64,000 nucleotides of DNA from contig NZ_LWCC02000005.1 of the NCBI RefSeq assembly GCF_001642695.1, forward strand, positions 1,829,559-1,893,558, in the 5' to 3' direction. The notes under the pieces are model-generated. The model worked only from the letters and a program-made list of their open reading frames with translations. It had not been told where the DNA came from and did not search any database. Source of the stretch: Streptomyces chilikensis (GTDB taxonomy: Bacteria; Actinomycetota; Actinomycetes; Streptomycetales; Streptomycetaceae). Both the position numbers and the translations under genes were made by a program. Every line of letters starts with the position of its first letter. Position 1 is the stretch's first letter. Of the stretch, positions 59,508 through 64,000 are shown piece after piece.

Positions 59508-60734
59508 ATGAGCGCAGCTACCTCTCCGACCGAGCGCCGGGTGTCCGCCCGCATCGGCGCGATCTCCGAGTCCGCGACCCTCGCCGTCGACGCCAAGGCC
59601 AAGGCCCTCAAGGCCGCCGGGCGCCCGGTGATCGGCTTCGGCGCCGGCGAGCCGGACTTCCCGACGCCGGACTACATCGTCGAGGCCGCGATCGAAGCCT
59701 GCAAGAACCCGAAGTTCCACCGCTACACCCCGGCCGGCGGCCTGCCCGAGCTGAAGGCCGCGATCGCCGCCAAGACGCTGCGCGACTCCGGCTACGAGGT
59801 CGACCCCTCGCAGGTGCTGGTGACCAACGGCGGCAAGCAGGCCATCTACGAGGCCTTCGCCGCGATCCTGGACCCGGGCGACGAGGTCATCGTCCCGGCC
59901 CCGTACTGGACCACCTACCCGGAGTCGATCCGGCTGGCCGGCGGCGTGCCGGTCGAGGTCGTCGCGGACGAGACCACCGGCTACCGGGTCTCGGTGGAGC
60001 AGTTGGAGGCGGCGCGCACCGAGCGCACCAAGGTCGTCCTGTTCGTCTCCCCGTCGAACCCGACCGGCGCGGTCTACAGTCGTGAGGACGCCGAGGCGAT
60101 CGGCCGCTGGGCCGTCGAGCACGGCCTGTGGGTGCTGACCGACGAGATCTACGAGCACCTGGTCTACGGCGACGCCGTCTTCACCTCGCTCCCGGCCCTG
60201 CTGCCGGAGCTGCGCGACAAGTGCGTCGTGGTCAACGGCGTCGCCAAGACGTACGCGATGACCGGCTGGCGGGTGGGCTGGATCATCGGCCCCAAGGACG
60301 TCGTCAAGGCCGCGACCAACCTGCAGTCGCACGCCACCTCCAACGTCTCCAACGTGGCCCAGGCCGCCGCGCTGGCCGCCGTCTCCGGCGACCTGGCCGC
60401 CGTGGAGGAGATGCGCGAGGCCTTCGACCGCCGCCGCCGGACCATCGTGCGGATGCTGAACGAGATCGACGGCGTGGTCTGCCCGGAGCCGGAGGGCGCG
60501 TTCTACGCGTACCCGTCGGTGAAGGCGCTGATCGGCAAGGAGATCCGCGGCAGGCGGCCGCGGAACTCGGTCGAGCTGGCCGCGCTGATCCTGGAGGAGG
60601 TGGAGGTCGCCGTCGTCCCGGGCGAGGCCTTCGGCACCCCGGGTTACCTGCGGCTCTCCTACGCGCTGGGCGACGAGGACCTCGTCGAGGGCGTCAGCCG
60701 GATCCAGAAGCTGCTGGCGGAGGCCCGCGACTGA
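59508..60734 (+). CDS. aspC: Aspartate aminotransferase (class I/II aminotransferase)
   Basis: A PLP enzyme interconverting aspartate + 2-oxoglutarate and oxaloacetate + glutamate. In the 408 residues, [17 protein letters not shown], the cofactor-binding Asn in [17 protein letters not shown], the Schiff-base Lys in [16 protein letters not shown] and the carboxylate-binding Arg in [13 protein letters not shown] are all present, an Ib-subgroup enzyme. The start [11 protein letters not shown] at 59508 follows the family; an ATG three codons earlier (59499) is possible. It is divergent from tRNA-Trp and ends at a canonical terminator. Confidence 0.95.
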   Translation: MSAATSPTERRVSARIGAISESATLAVDAKAKALKAAGRPVIGFGAGEPDFPTPDYIVEAAIEACKNPKFHRYTPAGGLPELKAAIAAKTLRDSGYEVDPSQVLVTNGGKQAIYEAFAAILDPGDEVIVPAPYWTTYPESIRLAGGVPVEVVADETTGYRVSVEQLEAARTERTKVVLFVSPSNPTGAVYSREDAEAIGRWAVEHGLWVLTDEIYEHLVYGDAVFTSLPALLPELRDKCVVVNGVAKTYAMTGWRVGWIIGPKDVVKAATNLQSHATSNVSNVAQAAALAAVSGDLAAVEEMREAFDRRRRTIVRMLNEIDGVVCPEPEGAFYAYPSVKALIGKEIRGRRPRNSVELAALILEEVEVAVVPGEAFGTPGYLRLSYALGDEDLVEGVSRIQKLLAEARD

Positions 60735-60749
60735 GTCCGGGCACCCGTG

Positions 60750-60788
60750 ACGGGGCAGTGCGTGACCACACGCGCTGCCCCGTTTTTT
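60750..60788 (+). terminator. aspC intrinsic terminator with T run
   Basis: ACGGGGCAGTGCGTG pairs with CGCGCTGCCCCGT (one offset near the loop) and runs into GTTTTTTC, 16 nt past the aspC stop. This is the most canonical rho-independent terminator in the window. Confidence 0.9.
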
Positions 60789-60856
60789 CGTTCGGGCAAC
60801 GTCTCGAAAGGGGAACGGGGTAGGAGTGACGCATGCGAGTACGGCAGGATCGGGCA

Positions 60857-61882
60857 ATGGAGCGCGTACGTGATCTCACCAAGCTGCCGAAGGCTCATCT
60901 GCACCTGCACTTCACCGGTTCGATGCGCCCCCAGACCCTGCTCGAACTGGCCGACAAGCACGGCGTCCGCCTGCCGGAGGCGCTGACCGGGGCGGAGCCC
61001 CCGGAGCTGCGCGCCACCGACGAGCGGGGCTGGTTCCGCTTCCAGCGGCTCTACGACGCCGCCCGGAACTGCCTGCGCGACGAGGAGGACATCCGCCGGC
61101 TGGTCCGCGAGGCCGCCGAGGAGGACGTCCGGGACGGCTCGGGGTGGCTGGAGATCCAGGTGGACCCGACCTCCTACGCCTCGCGGCTGGGCGGCCTGAT
61201 CCCCACCATGGAGGTCATCCTCGACGCGGTGGACTCGGCCGCCCGGGAGACGGGCCTGGGGATGCGGGTCCTGGTGGCGGCGAACCGGATGAAGCACCCC
61301 CTGGACGCGCGGACGCTGGCCCGGCTGGCGGTCCGGTACGCGGACCGGGGCGTCGTCGGCTTCGGGCTCTCCAACGACGAGCGGCGCGGCATGGCCCGTG
61401 ACTTCGACCGGGCCTTCGCGATCGCGCGGGAGGGCGGCCTGCTCGCGGCCCCGCACGGCGGCGAGCTGACCGGCCCGGCGTCGGTGCGGGACTGCCTCGA
61501 CGACCTGGAGGCCACCCGGATCGGCCACGGCGTGCGCGCCGCGGAGGACGCGCGGCTGCTGCGGCGGCTCGCGGACCGGCAGATCACCTGCGAGGTCTGC
61601 CCCTCGTCCAACGTGGCGCTGGGCGTCTACGACAAGCCGGAGGAGGTCCCGCTGCGCACCATGTTCGAGGCGGGGGTCCCGCTGGCGCTGGGGGCGGACG
61701 ACCCGCTGCTGTTCGGCTCCCGGCTGGCCGCGCAGTACGAGATCGCGCGGGAGCACCACGGGTTCGACGACGCGGAGCTGGCCGAACTGGCCCGCCAGTC
61801 GGTCCGCGGCTCGGCCGCGCCGCCCGAGGTGCGCTCCCGCCTGCTGGCCGGCATCGACACCTGGCTGACCACCCCGGCGTGA
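60857..61882 (+). CDS. Adenosine deaminase family protein
   Basis: A 341-residue metal-dependent deaminase with PKAHLHLHFTGSMRP (metal ligands), AAPHGGEL, IGHGVRA and LGADDPLLFG. The last motif lacks the usual Asn of SxNTDDP, so adenosine specificity is likely but not certain; adenine or other purines are alternatives. The ATG at 60857 gives the family start MERVRDLTKLPKAHLH and lies 6 nt after CAGGAT (60845-60850), a probable leaderless start. An ATG at 60833 with GGAG upstream would add eight residues. Confidence 0.88.
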   Translation: MERVRDLTKLPKAHLHLHFTGSMRPQTLLELADKHGVRLPEALTGAEPPELRATDERGWFRFQRLYDAARNCLRDEEDIRRLVREAAEEDVRDGSGWLEIQVDPTSYASRLGGLIPTMEVILDAVDSAARETGLGMRVLVAANRMKHPLDARTLARLAVRYADRGVVGFGLSNDERRGMARDFDRAFAIAREGGLLAAPHGGELTGPASVRDCLDDLEATRIGHGVRAAEDARLLRRLADRQITCEVCPSSNVALGVYDKPEEVPLRTMFEAGVPLALGADDPLLFGSRLAAQYEIAREHHGFDDAELAELARQSVRGSAAPPEVRSRLLAGIDTWLTTPA

Positions 61883-61903
61883 CGCCGCCGCCCCGGCGGC
61901 GGG

Positions 61904-62959
61904 TCAGAGACCGACGCCCACCATCACCGGCTCGTTGACCAGGGTGATGCCGAATGCCGCGCGCACCCCGTCCACGACCTCGCGGGCCAGGGTGAGGAGG
62001 TCCTCGGTGGTGGCGGAGCCGCGGTTGGTGAGCGCGAGGGTGTGCTTGGTGGAGATGCGGGCCGGCCCGGTGCCGTAGCCCTTGGTGAAGCCGGCCTTGT
62101 CGATGAGCCACGCGGCGGAGGTCTTGGTGCGGCCCTCCCCCGCCGGGTACGCGGGGGGCGTCACGTCGTCGCCGAGGCGTTCGCGCACCCGCTCGCGGAA
62201 GGCGGCGAAGGCGTCGTCGGTGAGGATCGGGTTGGTGAAGAAGGATCCGGCGGACCAGGTGTCGTGGTCCTCGGCGTCCAGCACCATCCCCTTGCCGGAC
62301 CGCAGCTTGAGCACCGTCTCCCGGGCCTGCTCCAGCGGCACCCGGTCCCCTGCCCCGACGCCCAGGGCCCGCGCCGTCTCGGGGTACTTCACGGGGGCGG
62401 ACATGCCCCCGGCGTCCTCCAGCTCGAAGCGGACGCGCAGCACGACGTAGCGGTCCGGCTCGGCCTTGAAGCGGCTGTGCCGGTAGGCGAACGCGCACTC
62501 CTCGTTCGTGAGGGCGACCGTACCGCCCGCCGCGCGGTCGTAGGCGATCACCTCGGTGATGGTGGAGGAGACCTCCTGCCCGTACGCGCCGACGTTCTGG
62601 ATGGGCGTGGCGCCCGCCGAGCCGGGGATGCCCGACAGGCACTCGATGCCCGCCAGACCGGCCTCCACGGTGCGCGCGACGGCCTCGGACCACACCTCGC
62701 CGGCGGCCAGCTCCAGCCGGGTGCCGTCGAGGGAGAAGCCACTGGTGGCGATGTGCAGGGCGGTGCCCTCGAAGCCCTTGTCGCCGATGACCAGGTTGGA
62801 CCCGCCGCCGATGACCAGCAGCGGCGTGCCGGTGGCGTCGGCCCGGCGGACGGCCTCCACCACCTCGGCGTCGGTGGTCGCGGTGATCAGCCGTCGGGCC
62901 GGTCCCCCGAGACGGAAGGTGGTCAGCGGGGCGAGCGGGGCGTCATGTCGTTCCAGCAC
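61904..62959 (-). CDS. murB: UDP-N-acetylenolpyruvoylglucosamine reductase MurB
   Basis: MurB reduces UDP-GlcNAc-enolpyruvate to UDP-MurNAc with NADPH and FAD. The 351-residue protein has the FAD motif VIGGGSNLVIGDKGFEG, GIPGSAGATPIQNVGAYGQE, the catalytic Ser in GSFFTNPIL, and the insert with YRHSRFK typical of type I MurB. The GTG at 62959 follows TAGGCT (62967-62972) by 7 nt, so the mRNA is probably leaderless. The open frame to 63022 adds a non-family N-terminus. It converges with the deaminase gene. Confidence 0.96.
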   Translation of the reverse strand: MLERHDAPLAPLTTFRLGGPARRLITATTDAEVVEAVRRADATGTPLLVIGGGSNLVIGDKGFEGTALHIATSGFSLDGTRLELAAGEVWSEAVARTVEAGLAGIECLSGIPGSAGATPIQNVGAYGQEVSSTITEVIAYDRAAGGTVALTNEECAFAYRHSRFKAEPDRYVVLRVRFELEDAGGMSAPVKYPETARALGVGAGDRVPLEQARETVLKLRSGKGMVLDAEDHDTWSAGSFFTNPILTDDAFAAFRERVRERLGDDVTPPAYPAGEGRTKTSAAWLIDKAGFTKGYGTGPARISTKHTLALTNRGSATTEDLLTLAREVVDGVRAAFGITLVNEPVMVGVGL

Positions 62960-63025
62960 GCCGCCAAGCCTACGCGGCACGCCGGGCGGCGCGCGGTGGC
63001 GCCGCCGCCCGGTGTGCGGCACCGC

Positions 63026-63454
63026 TCAGGCGAGGCGGACCACCGCGCGGGACATGCCGAGGACCTTCTGCCCGGCGTGCGTGGCGGTGAGGTCGACGCG
63101 GACCTGGTTGTCGTCGAGCTTGGCCGCGACCTTCCCGCTGACCTCGACGGTGGCGCCCTCGTCGTCGTTGGGGACGACGACCGGCTTGGTGAAGCGGACG
63201 CCGTACTCGACGACCGCGCCCGGGTCGCCGGCCCAGTCGGTCACCACGCGGGCCGCCTCGGCCATGGTGAGCATGCCGTGCGCGATGACGTCCGGCAGCC
63301 CGACCTCCTTGGCGAACTTCTCGTTCCAGTGGATCGGGTTGAAGTCGCCGGACGCGCCGGCGTACTCGACGAGCGTGGCGCGGGTCAGGCGGAAGACCTG
63401 CGCGGGGAGCTCGGTGCCGACCTCCACGTCGGCGTACGCGACCTTGGACGTCAT
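63026..63454 (-). CDS. MaoC-like (R)-specific dehydratase, HadB-type
   Basis: A 142-residue single hot-dog domain with the hydratase-2 motif YAGASGDFNPIHWNEKFA (catalytic Asp and His) and GLPDVIAHGMLTMAEA. By analogy with mycobacterial HadAB it is the catalytic half of a 3-hydroxyacyl-ACP dehydratase paired with the HadA-like protein encoded just upstream. The ATG at 63454 is 10 nt from GGAGG; an ATG at 63463 overlaps the upstream stop but sits too close to that site. The physiological substrate in Streptomyces is uncertain. Confidence 0.88.
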   Translation of the reverse strand: MTSKVAYADVEVGTELPAQVFRLTRATLVEYAGASGDFNPIHWNEKFAKEVGLPDVIAHGMLTMAEAARVVTDWAGDPGAVVEYGVRFTKPVVVPNDDEGATVEVSGKVAAKLDDNQVRVDLTATHAGQKVLGMSRAVVRLA

Positions 63455-63459
63455 CCTCG

Positions 63460-63912
63460 TCATCCCTCCTCGGCGGCGCGGGCCACCAGCTTGGTCCAGG
63501 CGGTCACCACGAGCTCGCCCGTCTCGTCGTGGACGTCGCCCCGGATGTCCAGGATGTCGTTGCCGGCCAGCGACTTCACGGCGTCGATGGTGGTGGTCAC
63601 GGTGAGCCGGTCACCGGCGCGCACGGGGCGGCGGTAGGCGAACTTCTGGTCGCCGTGGACCACGCGGCTGTAGTCGAGGCCCAGCTCCGGGTCGTGGATC
63701 ACGCGGTGGGCGGCCTTGAAGGAAATGGCGAAGACGAAGGTCGGCGGGGCGATCACGTCGGGATGGCCGAGCGCCTTGGCGGCCTCCGGGTCCGTGTACG
63801 CGGGGTTGGGGTCGCCGATGGACGCCGCGAACTCGCGGATCTTCTCCCGGCCGACCTCGTAGGGGTCGGTGGGCGGGTAGCTCCGCCCGACGAACGACTG
63901 GTCCAGCGCCAT
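63460..63912 (-). CDS. MaoC-like dehydratase N-terminal-type subunit, HadA-type
   Basis: A 150-residue hot-dog protein starting MALDQSFVGRSYPPTDPYEV, with SIGDPNPAYTDPEAAKALGH but without the catalytic Asp-x4-His of its partner, like the non-catalytic HadA subunit that shapes the substrate channel. The HadB-like gene follows directly, so the two are translated as a pair. AGGAGG precedes the ATG, and TAGGGT (63948-63953) is a likely -10. In Streptomyces the next gene upstream is usually rpmG, outside this window. Confidence 0.87.
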   Translation of the reverse strand: MALDQSFVGRSYPPTDPYEVGREKIREFAASIGDPNPAYTDPEAAKALGHPDVIAPPTFVFAISFKAAHRVIHDPELGLDYSRVVHGDQKFAYRRPVRAGDRLTVTTTIDAVKSLAGNDILDIRGDVHDETGELVVTAWTKLVARAAEEG

Positions 63913-64000
63913 GGGCGCACCTCCTGCTGCCTGTGCTTGCTGCGGTAACCCTAGAACGACACGGAGGGCCGAGGCGGTGAAACGGAAAGGCCGCCGGACG
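63913..64000 (-). other. Upstream region of the hadA-hadB pair at the window edge
   Basis: Contains the AGGAGG ribosome-binding site and TAGGGT -10 of the hadA-like gene. No coding sequence is evident in the last 88 bases. Confidence 0.5.

Overview
The window is a 64 kb piece of a high-GC actinomycete chromosome, almost certainly Streptomyces or a very close relative. The evidence is the very high GC content, the RpoB, S12, EF-Tu and EF-G sequences, the TTG-started 1161-residue RpoB, the acidic or Ala-rich tails on several ribosomal proteins, and gene order. Read right to left, the order is hadA-hadB, murB, adenosine deaminase, aspC, tRNA-Trp, secE-nusG, rplKA, rplJL, rpoBC, rpsL-rpsG-fusA-tuf, the S10/spc/alpha ribosomal clusters, rplM-rpsI, glmM, coaA, glmS, acpS and nnr. 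This is the core arrangement of Streptomyces chromosomes. Most genes lie on the minus strand.

Layout. 0-10 kb: cofactor and wall-precursor genes (nnr, acpS, glmS, coaA, a DUF389 membrane protein, glmM), then rpsI-rplM, an anchored hypothetical protein and truA. 10-27 kb: the merged S10-spc-alpha ribosomal superoperon, 29 protein genes from rpsJ to rplQ including secY, adk, map, infA, rpmJ and rpoA. Strong hairpins sit after rplO, adk, rpoA and between rpsQ and rplN, so the cluster is probably several transcription units. 27.5-39.3 kb: the only accessory stretch, with a MarR/MFS efflux pair, a DUF2207 membrane protein, a Csp-type copper-storage protein, a streptogrisin C-like chitin-binding protease, a LysR regulator and a xylan pair (GH10 xylanase plus GH115 alpha-glucuronidase). 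39.7-44.1 kb: str operon. 44.6-46.2 kb: a peptidoglycan amidase and a small DUF1707 membrane protein. 46.3-59.3 kb: rpoC-rpoB, rplL-rplJ, rplA-rplK, nusG-secE and tRNA-Trp. 59.5-64 kb: aspC, adenosine deaminase, murB and the HadB/HadA-like dehydratase pair.

How it works together. Most of the window builds and runs gene expression: ribosomal proteins, RNA polymerase, elongation factors, NusG, protein secretion, initiator Met removal and a tRNA. A minority makes cell-wall precursors (GlmS, GlmM, MurB). The accessory block suits a soil saprophyte that secretes hydrolases against xylan and chitin-associated protein.

Regulatory reading gave most of the interesting material: a 25-bp near-identical dyad element in front of both the S10 and str operons; a promoter between secE and nusG carrying two perfect dyads; a hairpin with a T tract in the rplJ (L10) leader; eight start codons placed 6-7 nt after a TANNNT box, which implies leaderless mRNAs; a LysR dyad lying over its own start codon; and a duplicated terminator cassette. 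I saw no CRISPR array, integrase, transposase, prophage or clear undescribed multi-gene system.
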